Origin: Stagnihabitans sp043721775
Lineage (GTDB): Bacteria; Pseudomonadota; Alphaproteobacteria; Rhodobacterales; Rhodobacteraceae
Assembly (NCBI GenBank): GCA_043721775.1
Contig: JAYSQA010000093.1
Location: 1 to 64,000, forward strand
Length of the DNA stretch: 64,000 nt
Direction of reading: 5' to 3'
The position numbers and the translations under genes were made by a program. Below, one piece after another: positions 35,562 to 43,580 of this stretch. Each line of letters begins with the position of its first letter. Position 1 is the stretch's first letter. The notes below the pieces were generated by a model. It did no database searches and was not told the DNA's origin. It saw only the letters and a program-made list of their open reading frames with translations.

Positions 35562-36068
35562 TCAGTCCTGTCCGCGGAAGGGCTGGACGTATTGCAAGGC
35601 CATATCCCACGGGAAGAATATCCACGTGTCCTGTGACACTTCCGTGATATAACTGTCGACCATCGGTTTGCCCGAGGGTTTGGCGTAGACTGTGGCAAAA
35701 TGGGCCTTTGGATACAGGCGGCGCACCAGTTCCAGCGTCTTGCCGGTGTCAACCAGATCATCAACGATCAGAATGCCGGTGCCGTCGCCCATCAACTCGG
35801 GCTGCGGGGACTTGGTCACGATGGCTTCCGCCGCCTGCGCCTGATGCGAATAGCTTTTCACGCTGATCGTATCGACGACGCGGATATCAAGTTCGCGGCT
35901 GACGATCATCGCGGGCACCAGACCGCCGCGCGTGATGCCGACCACGGCACGCCATGCGCCGTTGTCGGGCCCCTTGCCATCCAGCCGCCACGCCAGGGCG
36001 CGGGCATCGCGGTGGATCTGATCCCAGCTGACGTGGAAGCCTTTTTCATGCGGCAGGCGGTCGATCAT
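35562..36068 (-). CDS. gpt: Xanthine phosphoribosyltransferase
   Basis: 168 residues, typical of Gpt. The PRPP-binding loop ILIVDDLVDTGKT lies at residues 99-111, and GITRGGLVPAMIVSREL supplies the first phosphate loop. The enzyme salvages xanthine and guanine to nucleotides in the cytoplasm or at the membrane face. It lies 21 bases after the LysE-family gene on the same strand, downstream of fabI, so the three may share a transcript. Confidence 0.92.
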   Translation of the reverse strand: MIDRLPHEKGFHVSWDQIHRDARALAWRLDGKGPDNGAWRAVVGITRGGLVPAMIVSRELDIRVVDTISVKSYSHQAQAAEAIVTKSPQPELMGDGTGILIVDDLVDTGKTLELVRRLYPKAHFATVYAKPSGKPMVDSYITEVSQDTWIFFPWDMALQYVQPFRGQD

Positions 36069-36089
36069 GATATCCTCGAAACGGGTTGA

Positions 36090-36701
36090 TCAGAAGGCGG
36101 CGATTTTGACCCCCAGAAGGGCAAGCAACCCTCCCAAAGCGCGGTCGATCACCGATTTCAAGCTGATATATGCCCGCCGGGCCCGGTTGAAAGAGAAAAT
36201 TCGGACGACGGCGGAATTCCACAAGGTTTCGTTCAGAAATACAACGCCAAGGAGTGCGGCATAGACCCAAACCGGCGTGCCCTGCGGCACCGTGCCCAGA
36301 AAGATGGCCGAGAACAGAATGGCGGGCTTGGGGTTCGACAGCTGCGTCCACAGGCCAAGGCGGAAGGCGGCGAAGGCGCCGCGCGGCGGCAACGCCTCAC
36401 TGGCGACAATCGGCTGATCAGCATGGCGCCACAGGCCCCATGCCATCCAGAACAGATAGGCCGCCCCGCCCAGCCGCAAGGCCCACAGCAGCGAGGGCGC
36501 GGCCTGAAACACAAGGTTCAGCCCGAACAGCGCCGCAGCCGCCCAGACCACCCCGCCGACGCCAATACCTGCGGCCACGAAGAAACCTGCCCGCAAGCCC
36601 TCGGTCAACCCGATGCGGGCTGACATCAGCACGGCAGGGCCCGGGCTGATCGCCGCCATCAGATGCATCAGGGCGACGGTCAGGAAGGCTGCAAGCGTCA
36701 T
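36090..36701 (-). CDS. LysE-family amino-acid exporter
   Basis: 203 residues with six hydrophobic segments and the family N-terminus with ISPGPAVLMSARIGLTEGLR, the GPA motif of RhtB/LysE exporters. It exports amino acids or similar small molecules across the inner membrane. The start overlaps the fabI stop (ATGA), an unusual coupling of an exporter with a fatty-acid gene. Confidence 0.9.
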   Translation of the reverse strand: MTLAAFLTVALMHLMAAISPGPAVLMSARIGLTEGLRAGFFVAAGIGVGGVVWAAAALFGLNLVFQAAPSLLWALRLGGAAYLFWMAWGLWRHADQPIVASEALPPRGAFAAFRLGLWTQLSNPKPAILFSAIFLGTVPQGTPVWVYAALLGVVFLNETLWNSAVVRIFSFNRARRAYISLKSVIDRALGGLLALLGVKIAAF

Positions 36702-37525
36702 TGCCCCTCTTTGCGCCCCGTCACCACGTCAATATCGGGGGCATCGACGGCCTTCATGCCGACGACGTGATAGCCCGCATCGACATGCAGGTTCTCGCCC
36801 GTGGTGCCCGAGCCAAGGTCAGACAGCAGGTAAAGTGCCGCCTTGCCGACCTCTTCCTGATCGACGTTGCGGCGCAGCGGAGAGTTCAGCTCGTTCCACT
36901 TCATGATATATCGGAAATCGCCGATGCCAGAGGCCGCCAGCGTCTTGATCGGCCCGGCAGAGATGGCGTTGACGCGGATGCCGTCCTTGCCCAGATCCTC
37001 GGCCAGATACTTGACCGAAGCTTCCAGCGCCGCCTTGGCCACACCCATCACGTTGTAATGCGGCATGACCTTTTCGGCGCCGTAATAGGTCAGCGTCAGA
37101 ACGCTGCCACCTTGGGTCATCATCGCGGCAGCCCGGCGGGTGACAGAGGTGAAGGAATAGACCGAGATATCCATCGTCATGGCGAAATTCGCCTTCGACG
37201 TATCGACATAGCGCCCGCGCAACTCATTCTTGTCGGAAAAGCCGATGGCGTGGACCAGAAAATCCAGGCGGCCCCACTTTTCCGCCAACCGCGCAAACAA
37301 GGCGTCAATCGAGGCTTCGTTGCCCACATCGCATTCGACCATTTCTGACATGCCGATCGAGGCGATCAGCGGGTCAACCCGCTTCTTCAGCGCCTCACCC
37401 TGATAAGAGAATGCCATCTCGGCCCCGTGGTTGGCCAGCGTCTTGGCAATGCCCCAGGCAATGGATTTGTCGTTCGCAAGGCCCATGATCAGCCCGCGTT
37501 TACCTGCCATAAGTCCAGTTGACAT
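36698..37525 (-). CDS. fabI: Enoyl-[acyl-carrier-protein] reductase (NADH)
   Basis: 275 residues from the ATG at 37525 (start STGLMAGKRGLIMGLANDKS after Met); an alternative start 18 bases upstream is weaker. The FabI active-site pair is in YNVMGVAK (Tyr, six residues, Lys) and the nucleotide motif is GLANDKSIAWGIA. It reduces enoyl-ACP in the last step of each fatty-acid elongation cycle. It is divergent from pdxH across about 100 bases, a Rhodobacterales-like arrangement. Confidence 0.95.
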   Translation of the reverse strand: MSTGLMAGKRGLIMGLANDKSIAWGIAKTLANHGAEMAFSYQGEALKKRVDPLIASIGMSEMVECDVGNEASIDALFARLAEKWGRLDFLVHAIGFSDKNELRGRYVDTSKANFAMTMDISVYSFTSVTRRAAAMMTQGGSVLTLTYYGAEKVMPHYNVMGVAKAALEASVKYLAEDLGKDGIRVNAISAGPIKTLAASGIGDFRYIMKWNELNSPLRRNVDQEEVGKAALYLLSDLGSGTTGENLHVDAGYHVVGMKAVDAPDIDVVTGRKEGQ

Positions 37526-37622
37526 TCGGTCTTCCCCAGCCACCCTATTCGCTCAGGCCCGTGTAGGCGAAAGCTTCGCTTCCATCAAGGGCGGGGCTTG
37601 AAGTCACGAAAAGGAAGCAAAG

Positions 37623-38225
37623 ATGGACAGAACAGGCATTTTCGCAGGCAACGACCCCTTTGCCATCGCCAAGGCCTGGGCGACCGAGGCGGAAGCCGCC
37701 GAGGTCAATGACCCGAACGCCATAGCCCTCGCCACGGTGGATGACGCCGGGATGCCCAATGTCCGCATGGTGCTTTTGAAGGACGTCGAGCCTGAAGCCT
37801 TTGTCTTTTACACCAACTACGGATCGAAAAAAGCGCGTGAGGCGGAAACGGCGGGCAAGGCGGCCTTCGTGATGCACTGGAAGTCGCTGCGCCGTCAGGT
37901 GCGGGTGCGCGGGCTGGTGACGCGGGAAGATGGCCCTGCGGCGGATGCTTATTATGCCTCGCGCAGCCTGAAGTCCCGGCTGGGGGCCTGGGCCAGCCAG
38001 CAGTCGCAGCCGTTGTCATCGCGCGGGGCGTTGATGGCGGACGTGGCCCGCGTCACGCTGGAGCACGGCCCCAACCCCAGACGCCCGCCGTTCTGGGGCG
38101 GCCTGCGCATAACGCCGGTCGAGATCGAATTCTGGGCCGAAGGGGCCTTCCGCCTGCATGACCGCTTCCGCTGGACAAGGCCCGATTCTGCCAGCCCGTG
38201 GGCAGTTGTGCGCCTGAACCCCTGA
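37623..38225 (+). CDS. pdxH: Pyridoxamine 5'-phosphate oxidase
   Basis: 200 residues. FMN-binding signatures include NVRMVLLKDVEPEAFVFYTN, KAAFVMHWKSLRRQVRV and the C-terminal WTRPDSASPWAVVRLNP; substrate residues lie in ASRSLKSRLGAWASQQS. The enzyme makes pyridoxal phosphate from pyridoxine or pyridoxamine phosphate. AAGGAA precedes the ATG. Confidence 0.95.
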   Translation: MDRTGIFAGNDPFAIAKAWATEAEAAEVNDPNAIALATVDDAGMPNVRMVLLKDVEPEAFVFYTNYGSKKAREAETAGKAAFVMHWKSLRRQVRVRGLVTREDGPAADAYYASRSLKSRLGAWASQQSQPLSSRGALMADVARVTLEHGPNPRRPPFWGGLRITPVEIEFWAEGAFRLHDRFRWTRPDSASPWAVVRLNP

Positions 38226-38364
38226 CACAGGCTTTTTATCAAGAGGTAAAATCTATTCCTTAAGATAGGTCCGACCCGGTTTCCCATCTTTGCCTCTTGC
38301 ATGTTCGTTTTTGTTCGAGTCATGCATGTGCTTGCGAGACTTACACCGGAAAATACCACGCACT

Positions 38365-38892
38365 ATGGAAGACGAAGACAAGGCACCCTTGGCCATTCAG
38401 GGACGGGTAAAATGGTTTGACCCCGGCAAGGGGTTTGGCTTCATAGTGGCTGATGAAGGTGGCACCGATATCCTGTTACATGCCAATGTGCTGCGGAATT
38501 TCGGGCAAAGTTCAGTCTCGGACGGCGCGGCCATAACGGTGATGGTGCAAAAGACCGCGCGCGGCCAGCAGGCGGTCGAGGTGCTGGAGATTGCTCCGCC
38601 GCCCGGCGCGCAGTTGAAACTGACGGAAGAAGACGGCGGGTTGCCGGAAGATTACGCCGATCTGGCGCTGGAACCGGCGCGGGTGAAGTGGTTTGACAAG
38701 GACAAGGGCTTTGGCTTTGCCAATGTGTTCGGGCGGCCGGAAGATGTGTTCGTGCATGTCGAAGTGTTAAGGGTGTCGGGTTTTGCCGACCTTCAGGCGG
38801 GCGAGGCGGTGTGCCTGCGCATCATGGAAGGCAAGCGGGGCCGGATGGCAGTGCAGGTGGTGTCATGGGAAGGTGCTTTGCGTCGCGGCTGA
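38365..38892 (+). CDS. Double cold-shock-domain protein
   Basis: 175 residues from the ATG at 38365. Two cold-shock domains carry RNP-type blocks: GRVKWFDPGKGFGFI near residue 12 and ARVKWFDKDKGFGFA near residue 109. Such tandem CspA-like proteins are common in alphaproteobacteria and bind single-stranded RNA or DNA. The 139-base leader upstream is AT-richer than its surroundings, and could hold a temperature-responsive 5' UTR as in other csp genes. The 3' end overlaps the DUF192 gene by 28 bases. Confidence 0.9.
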   Translation: MEDEDKAPLAIQGRVKWFDPGKGFGFIVADEGGTDILLHANVLRNFGQSSVSDGAAITVMVQKTARGQQAVEVLEIAPPPGAQLKLTEEDGGLPEDYADLALEPARVKWFDKDKGFGFANVFGRPEDVFVHVEVLRVSGFADLQAGEAVCLRIMEGKRGRMAVQVVSWEGALRRG

Positions 38893-39377
38893 CGGCTGTG
38901 GTGCGGATGGGTTCGGCGCTGATGGGTTTGGCGCTGGTGGGTTTGGCTGCGGACCCGGTTTGGGCCGCCTGCGCGCCGGCTGCGGTGGAATTGCGCTGGA
39001 CCGGCGGTCAGGCCCGCTTTTCGGTCGAAATCGCGGACACCGAAGCCTTGCGTGAGTATGGGCTGATGAACCGCGACCATATGGCAACCTCTGCGGGCAT
39101 GCTGTTTGTCTATGCTTCCCCCGAACATGCGTTTTACTGGATGAAGAACACGCTGATCCCGCTGGATATTATCTTTGCCGACCAGACGGGCCGGGTGACG
39201 GTGGTGCACCCGGATGCGGTGCCGGGCGACCTGACGCCGCTGGATGGTGGCGAGGGTGTGCAATATGTCCTTGAAATAAATGGTGGATTGGCCATGCGGA
39301 TGGGCATCGTGCCGGGGGCTGAACTGCGCGCGGCGGCGGTCGATCCGGCCAAGGCGGCGTGGGCCTGTGTCGACTGA
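38865..39377 (+). CDS. DUF192-family exported protein
   Basis: 170 residues from the ATG at 38865. An N-terminal signal peptide (hydrophobic MGSALMGLALVGLAADPVWA) precedes a DUF192 domain with GLMNRDHMATSAGMLFVY, FYWMKNTLIPLDIIF and VLEINGG. The family is periplasmic or exported and of unknown function. It overlaps the cold-shock gene by 28 bases. The signal peptide is encoded by three 15-bp repeats. Confidence 0.85.
   Translation: MGRCFASRLTAVVRMGSALMGLALVGLAADPVWAACAPAAVELRWTGGQARFSVEIADTEALREYGLMNRDHMATSAGMLFVYASPEHAFYWMKNTLIPLDIIFADQTGRVTVVHPDAVPGDLTPLDGGEGVQYVLEINGGLAMRMGIVPGAELRAAAVDPAKAAWACVD
38901..38945. repeat. Three 15-bp repeats encoding part of a signal peptide
   Basis: Units at 38901, 38916 and 38931 follow the form GCGCTGRTGGGTTTG and give a five-residue period (VRMGS, ALMGL, ALVGL). 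They lie directly after the cold-shock gene stop. Confidence 0.8.
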
Positions 39378-39469
39378 CCCGGCAATTCTGCACGCCAACG
39401 CAATTCTGCCTGAAAACGCAGCCGGGCGCTTTTCAAATGCTGCGAAACCCTTTAGTAAGCCCCAAGGTT

Positions 39470-39546
<77 letters not shown>

Positions 39547-39600
39547 AATTCCCCCGCAAGGCCAATGCAGCCGCGATAGATCGCGCCGGCAAGGCCACGG

Positions 39601-39622
39601 CAGCCGCGATAAATCGCGGCTG
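39601..39622 (+). terminator. Hairpin after tRNA-Pro
   Basis: CAGCCGCGAT pairs perfectly with ATCGCGGCTG across a 2-base AA loop. No T-run follows, so termination is only possible. Confidence 0.4.
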
Positions 39623-39679
39623 TGGGCGCAGGTCTGAAAGGGTTCGGGCAGAATCGGGCCGGATTTGGGGGGCTGATTT

Positions 39680-39823
39680 GGCACTGGCCGGACTTGGCAC
39701 TGGCCGGACTTGGCACTGGCCGGATTTGGCGCGGGCCGGACTTGGCACTGGCCGGACTTGGCACTGGCCGGATTTGGCACTGGCCGGATTTGGCACTGGC
39801 CGGATTTGGCGCGGGCCGGGCGT
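39680..39823. repeat. 16-bp tandem array, about nine units
   Basis: Units of the form GGCACTGGCCGGAYTT start every 16 bases from 39680; the fourth and the partial ninth are the variant GGCGCGGGCCGG. Confidence 0.95.
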
Positions 39824-40026
39824 CGCGCCGTGCAGGTGTCCGAACTTGTCCAACGCCCTCAAGCCTTGGCCTGATGGCCCTTGTTTTTCCGCGATGCGCC
39901 CAGTCTTGCCCTGAAGCCCCGTCATTGCCTTGCTCCCCAGTATTGTCTTGGTCTCCAGTCTTGCCCTGATGCCTCCGGTCTTGCCCTGAAGCCTTCCGCA
40001 ATCCATATCAGACAAAAGGAGACGCG

Positions 40027-41547
40027 ATGCCCCTGTCCTTCCAGCACTCTTACGCCACCGACCTGCCGGGGACCTATCTGCGCGACAGGCCTGCGGTGGC
40101 CCCGGCACCGCGCCTTCTGGTCTTGAACCAGGCTTTGGCCCGCGACCTTGGCCTGGATGCCGTGGAATTGGCCGAAAACGCGGCGCTCTGGTTTTCCGGC
40201 GCTGTGCTGCCCGAGGGGGCCGACCCGATTGCACTGGCCTATGCCGGCCACCAGTTCGGCGGCTTCTCGCCGCAGTTGGGCGACGGGCGGGCCCATCTGC
40301 TGGGCGAACTGGTCACGCAGAAGGGGCGCTTTGATGTGCAGTTGAAGGGCTCTGGCCGGTCGCCTTTCTCACGCGGGGGGGATGGCAAGGCGGCGGTGGG
40401 GCCGATGCTGCGGGAATACCTGATCTCGGAAGCGATGGCGGCTTTGGGCGTCCCCACGACGCGGTCTTTGGCGGTGGTGGCTACCGGAGAGGACATCTGG
40501 CGCGACACCGGCAAGCTTCCGGGCGCGGTCCTGACCCGGGTGGCCTCCAGCCACATCCGGGTCGGTACCTTTGAATTCTTCTCGGCCCGTGAAGATGTGG
40601 CGCAACTGAAGGCGCTTACGGCCTATGCCATCGCCCGCCACTACCCCCACCTCGCCCCGGACGACGCGCTTGGCCTGTTTGACGCGGTGACCGCCCGGCA
40701 GGTCGCGCTGGTTGCGCAGTGGATGGGGTTGGGCTTCATCCATGGGGTGATGAACACCGACAACATGGCGCTCTCGGGTGAGACGATCGACTATGGCCCC
40801 TGCGCCTTCATGGAGGCCTATGCGCCGGGGACCGTGTTCTCGTCCATCGACCGGGGCGGGCGCTATGCCTATGCCAACCAGCCGCTGATTCTGGCCTGGA
40901 ACCTGTCGCGGCTGGCCGAGGCGCTGCTGCCGTTGATGGGCGCGGATCAAAGCCGCGCGGTGGACATCGCCAACGAAAGGCTGGAGGCGATTGCCCCGGC
41001 CTACCGCAAAGCGTGGGAATCGGTGATGCGCACGAAACTGGCGCTCTATGACGAGAAACCCGAGGATGGCGCCTTGGCCGATGACTTCCTCAAAGCCATC
41101 ACCGGCGCGGACTGGACTCTGTCGTTCCGCCGCCTTGCCGACGCGGCCGAGGGGCGCGAGGGCAGCCTTCTGGCGTTGCTACCCGCCCCCTCGCTGCTGC
41201 CCGCCGCCTCGTTGCTTCCCGTCTCCGCCCTGCTTCCCGTCTCCGCCCTGCTACCCGTCTCCGGCCAGCTGACCCAACCCGGCCTGCTGACCGACTGGCT
41301 GCCCCGCTGGCGCGCCCGCCTTGGGCCGGACGCCGCAACCCGCCTGCGCGCCGCCAACCCCGCCGTGATCCCACGCAACCACAAGGTCGAAGAGGCCCTG
41401 TCGGCGGCCACCCTTGGTGACCTTGCCCCCTTCACAGCCCTGTTGAGTGCCCTCCAATCGCCCTTCGCTTCCGAGGCGGGCCGCGAGGCCTTCAGCCTTC
41501 CCGCCCCGACAGGCTTCGGCCCCTATGTCACCTTCTGCGGCACCTGA
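40027..41547 (+). CDS. selO: Protein adenylyltransferase SelO (YdiU/UPF0061)
   Basis: 506 residues of the pseudokinase-fold AMPylase family. Signatures are YAGHQFGGFSPQLGDGRAHL, QLKGSGRSPFSRGGDGKA and MNTDNMALSGETIDYGPCAF. SelO moves AMP from ATP to protein hydroxyls in redox control. The family is usually about 470-490 residues; the surplus here is a LLPxxx hexapeptide stretch around residues 384-413, encoded by 18-bp repeats, that interrupts the C-terminal region. AAAAGGAG precedes the ATG. Confidence 0.93.
   Translation: MPLSFQHSYATDLPGTYLRDRPAVAPAPRLLVLNQALARDLGLDAVELAENAALWFSGAVLPEGADPIALAYAGHQFGGFSPQLGDGRAHLLGELVTQKGRFDVQLKGSGRSPFSRGGDGKAAVGPMLREYLISEAMAALGVPTTRSLAVVATGEDIWRDTGKLPGAVLTRVASSHIRVGTFEFFSAREDVAQLKALTAYAIARHYPHLAPDDALGLFDAVTARQVALVAQWMGLGFIHGVMNTDNMALSGETIDYGPCAFMEAYAPGTVFSSIDRGGRYAYANQPLILAWNLSRLAEALLPLMGADQSRAVDIANERLEAIAPAYRKAWESVMRTKLALYDEKPEDGALADDFLKAITGADWTLSFRRLADAAEGREGSLLALLPAPSLLPAASLLPVSALLPVSALLPVSGQLTQPGLLTDWLPRWRARLGPDAATRLRAANPAVIPRNHKVEEALSAATLGDLAPFTALLSALQSPFASEAGREAFSLPAPTGFGPYVTFCGT
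41176..41265. repeat. Five 18-bp repeats inside selO
   Basis: Units start at 41176, 41194, 41212, 41230 and 41248 with the form YTGCTNCCCGTCTCCGCC. They keep frame and give LLPAPS, LLPAAS, LLPVSA, LLPVSA, LLPVSG. Confidence 0.93.
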
Positions 41548-41550
41548 CCC

Positions 41551-41584
41551 CTTTCATTCTTGTATAAATATCCCCGCCGGAGGC
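41551..41584 (-). repeat. Dispersed GGATATTTG element, copy a
   Basis: Reads on the minus strand as GCCTCCGGCGGGGATATTTA followed by TACAAGAATGAAAG. Lies between selO and the XRE regulator gene. Confidence 0.7.
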
Positions 41585-41641
41585 ATCCTCAACCTGCCGA
41601 GGGCGTTGACGGCAGGGCATTTGGTGGCGTCATATGCCGCC

Positions 41642-42202
41642 ATGAACCCGCGTTCCGAGATCCACGACCGGCTGGCCGCCTCGCTGCGCGAGGCGCGCAA
41701 GGCGCGTGGCCTCAGCCTGGATGCGGTGGCCAAGCTGTCGGGCGTCAGCCGGTCGATGGTCAGCCAGATCGAGCGCGGCGAATCCTCGCCCACGGTGGCA
41801 ACACTCTGGAACCTGACCCAAGCCTTGCAGGTCGATTTCGCGGGCCTGCTGGAAGGCCGCCCCACCCCCGGCATCGAGGTCATGCGCTCCGAGGCGGCCC
41901 CGATAATTGCCGGCCGCGGCCACAACCTCGTGATCCGTATCCTGTCGCCCGCCGAAGCCGTAGGCGAACACGAAGTCTATGACCTGACCTTCGGGACCGG
42001 CGGCGAAGTGGTCAGCGACCCGCACTCCCCCGGCTGCCGCGAGCAATTGACCGTGATCGCGGGCCAGATCCGTGTCGTCTCGGGCGAGGAGGACAGCCAG
42101 CTTGGCCCCGGCGATACCGCCCGTTATCCCGCCGACCGGCCCCATGCGATCTATGCCTTGCAAGGGGCGGCGCGCGCCATCCTGATCGTGCAGGACAGTT
42201 GA
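41642..42202 (+). CDS. XRE-family regulator with C-terminal cupin
   Basis: 186 residues from ATG 41642. An HTH_3 domain (LREARKARGLSLDAVAKLSG, then SRSMVSQIERGESSPTVATL) covers residues 13-68 and a cupin_2 sensor follows (EQLTVIAGQIRVVSGEEDSQ, GDTARYPADRPHAI). Such proteins often control amino-acid or polyamine catabolism. The kbl-tdh operon lies 190 bases downstream on the same strand and is a plausible target. Confidence 0.88.
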   Translation: MNPRSEIHDRLAASLREARKARGLSLDAVAKLSGVSRSMVSQIERGESSPTVATLWNLTQALQVDFAGLLEGRPTPGIEVMRSEAAPIIAGRGHNLVIRILSPAEAVGEHEVYDLTFGTGGEVVSDPHSPGCREQLTVIAGQIRVVSGEEDSQLGPGDTARYPADRPHAIYALQGAARAILIVQDS

Positions 42203-42209
42203 ACCCGGC

Positions 42210-42267
42210 GGGGGAGGGCAACACCCCCCTCCCCCGATGCCAAAGAGCGGGGGTTTCACACCCCCGC
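42210..42267 (+). terminator. Two GC-rich hairpins after the XRE gene
   Basis: The first pairs GGGGGAGGG (42210-42218) with CCCCTCCCCC; the second pairs GCGGGGGT with ACCCCCGC across a 5-base loop (42247-42267). There is no long T-run, but both directly follow the stop codon and precede a dispersed GGATATTTG element. Confidence 0.55.
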
Positions 42268-42270
42268 ACC

Positions 42271-42300
42271 CCCGTGGGATATTTGGACAAGGATGAAAGG
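42271..42300 (+). repeat. Dispersed GGATATTTG element, copy b
   Basis: CCCGTGGGATATTTGGACAA then GGATGAAAGG, directly after a GC hairpin downstream of the XRE-cupin gene. Confidence 0.75.
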
Positions 42301-42392
42301 GGGGAGGCGTCCGCTGTGGCGGATATCGTTCCGTTATATTGACATCGCCGAGCCAAAGCAGGATAATCCCCTGAAATGGAGGGAATTCCGTC

Positions 42393-43580
42393 ATGACAGA
42401 TGCCTTTCTGAACCACTTGAGCCAGACCCTTTCCGGGATCGAGGCGGAGGGTTTGACCAAGTGCGAGCGGTTGATCGAGGGGGCGCAAGGCGTGCGGGTG
42501 CGGGTGGCCGGGCGCAGCATGCTTAATCTTTGTGCCAACAATTACCTTGGGTTGGCCGATGATCCCCGGCTGATTGCGGCGGCGAAGGCGGCGATGGACA
42601 GTCACGGCTTTGGGCTGGCCTCCGTTCGCTTCATCTGTGGCACGCAGGATCTGCACCGGGTGTTGGAGCAGCGTCTGGCGGGGTTTCTGGCAATGGAGGA
42701 CTCGATTCTGTTCGCCGCCTGTTTCGATGCCAATGGCGCGGTGTTCGAACCCCTGCTGGGCGAGGCGGATGCGGTGGTGTCGGACAGTCTGAACCATGCG
42801 AGCATCATCGACGGGATCAGGCTGTCGAAGGCGCGACGCTTTCGGTTTCAGAACAGTGACATGGAAGATCTGGAGCGGCAGTTGCAGGCCGCCCGCGCGG
42901 GTGATGCGCGGTTTGTTCTGGTGGTGACGGATGGCGTCTTTTCGATGGATGGCAGCTTCGCCAACCTGGCCGAGGTGACGCGGTTGGCTACGGCTTACGG
43001 TGCCTTGGTGATGGTGGATGATTGCCATGCGACGGGGTTTATCGGGGCGCAGGGCAGGGGTACGCCGTCACGGGCGGGGGTGAAGGTGGACATTCTGACC
43101 GGCACGTTCGGCAAGGCTTTGGGTGGCGCTTTGGGTGGCTACATTGCCGGGCCGCAGCCGGTGATTGACCTTTTGCGGCAACGGGCGCGGCCTTACCTGT
43201 TCTCTAACGCGCTGCCTCCGGCGGTGGTGGGGGCGGCGCTGGCGGCCTTGGATATTGTTGAGGCGGCAGATGGGCTTCGGGCGCAACTGGCTGATAATGC
43301 AGCTTATTGGCGGGCAGGCTTACAGGCCTTGGGCTTTCGGCTTTTGCCCGGCAGCCATCCCATCGTGCCGGTGATGATTGGCGAGGCGCATCTGGCGCAG
43401 GCCTTTGCGCGGGCTTTGGATGCGCGGGGGGTGATGGTCTCGGCCTTCTTCTTTCCGGTGGTGGCGCGGGGTCTGGCGCGGATCAGGACGCAGATGAATG
43501 CGGCCCTGACGCGGGCCGATCTGGAGTTTGGGTTTTCGGCTTTCGCAGATGCGGGGCGTGACGTGGGGGTGCTGTCATGA
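42393..43580 (+). CDS. kbl: Glycine C-acetyltransferase (2-amino-3-ketobutyrate CoA ligase)
   Basis: 395 residues, standard for Kbl. It cleaves 2-amino-3-oxobutyrate with CoA to glycine and acetyl-CoA, the second step of threonine breakdown. Signatures are LCANNYLGLADDPRL, GVFSMDGSFANL and the PLP lysine in TFGKALGGALGGY. GGAGGG lies upstream of the ATG. It overlaps tdh by 4 bases (ATGA). Confidence 0.95.
   Translation: MTDAFLNHLSQTLSGIEAEGLTKCERLIEGAQGVRVRVAGRSMLNLCANNYLGLADDPRLIAAAKAAMDSHGFGLASVRFICGTQDLHRVLEQRLAGFLAMEDSILFAACFDANGAVFEPLLGEADAVVSDSLNHASIIDGIRLSKARRFRFQNSDMEDLERQLQAARAGDARFVLVVTDGVFSMDGSFANLAEVTRLATAYGALVMVDDCHATGFIGAQGRGTPSRAGVKVDILTGTFGKALGGALGGYIAGPQPVIDLLRQRARPYLFSNALPPAVVGAALAALDIVEAADGLRAQLADNAAYWRAGLQALGFRLLPGSHPIVPVMIGEAHLAQAFARALDARGVMVSAFFFPVVARGLARIRTQMNAALTRADLEFGFSAFADAGRDVGVLS

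Larger units (their letters stand above)
39547..40026. other. 480-base gene-free, repeat-filled spacer
   Basis: It holds a 33-bp duplication with a 10-bp hairpin (39601-39622), a 16-bp tandem array (39680-39823), then degenerate TCTTGCCCTGA-type repeats around 39900-39995. A Shine-Dalgarno AAAAGGAG lies just before selO. The open frames across it are repeat translations and not convincing. Confidence 0.75.

Noticed and set aside
39622..39969. Open frames over the 16-bp array (WPDLALAGLG-type repeats)
   Set aside because: Translations of a tandem repeat with no start signal or homologous domain.
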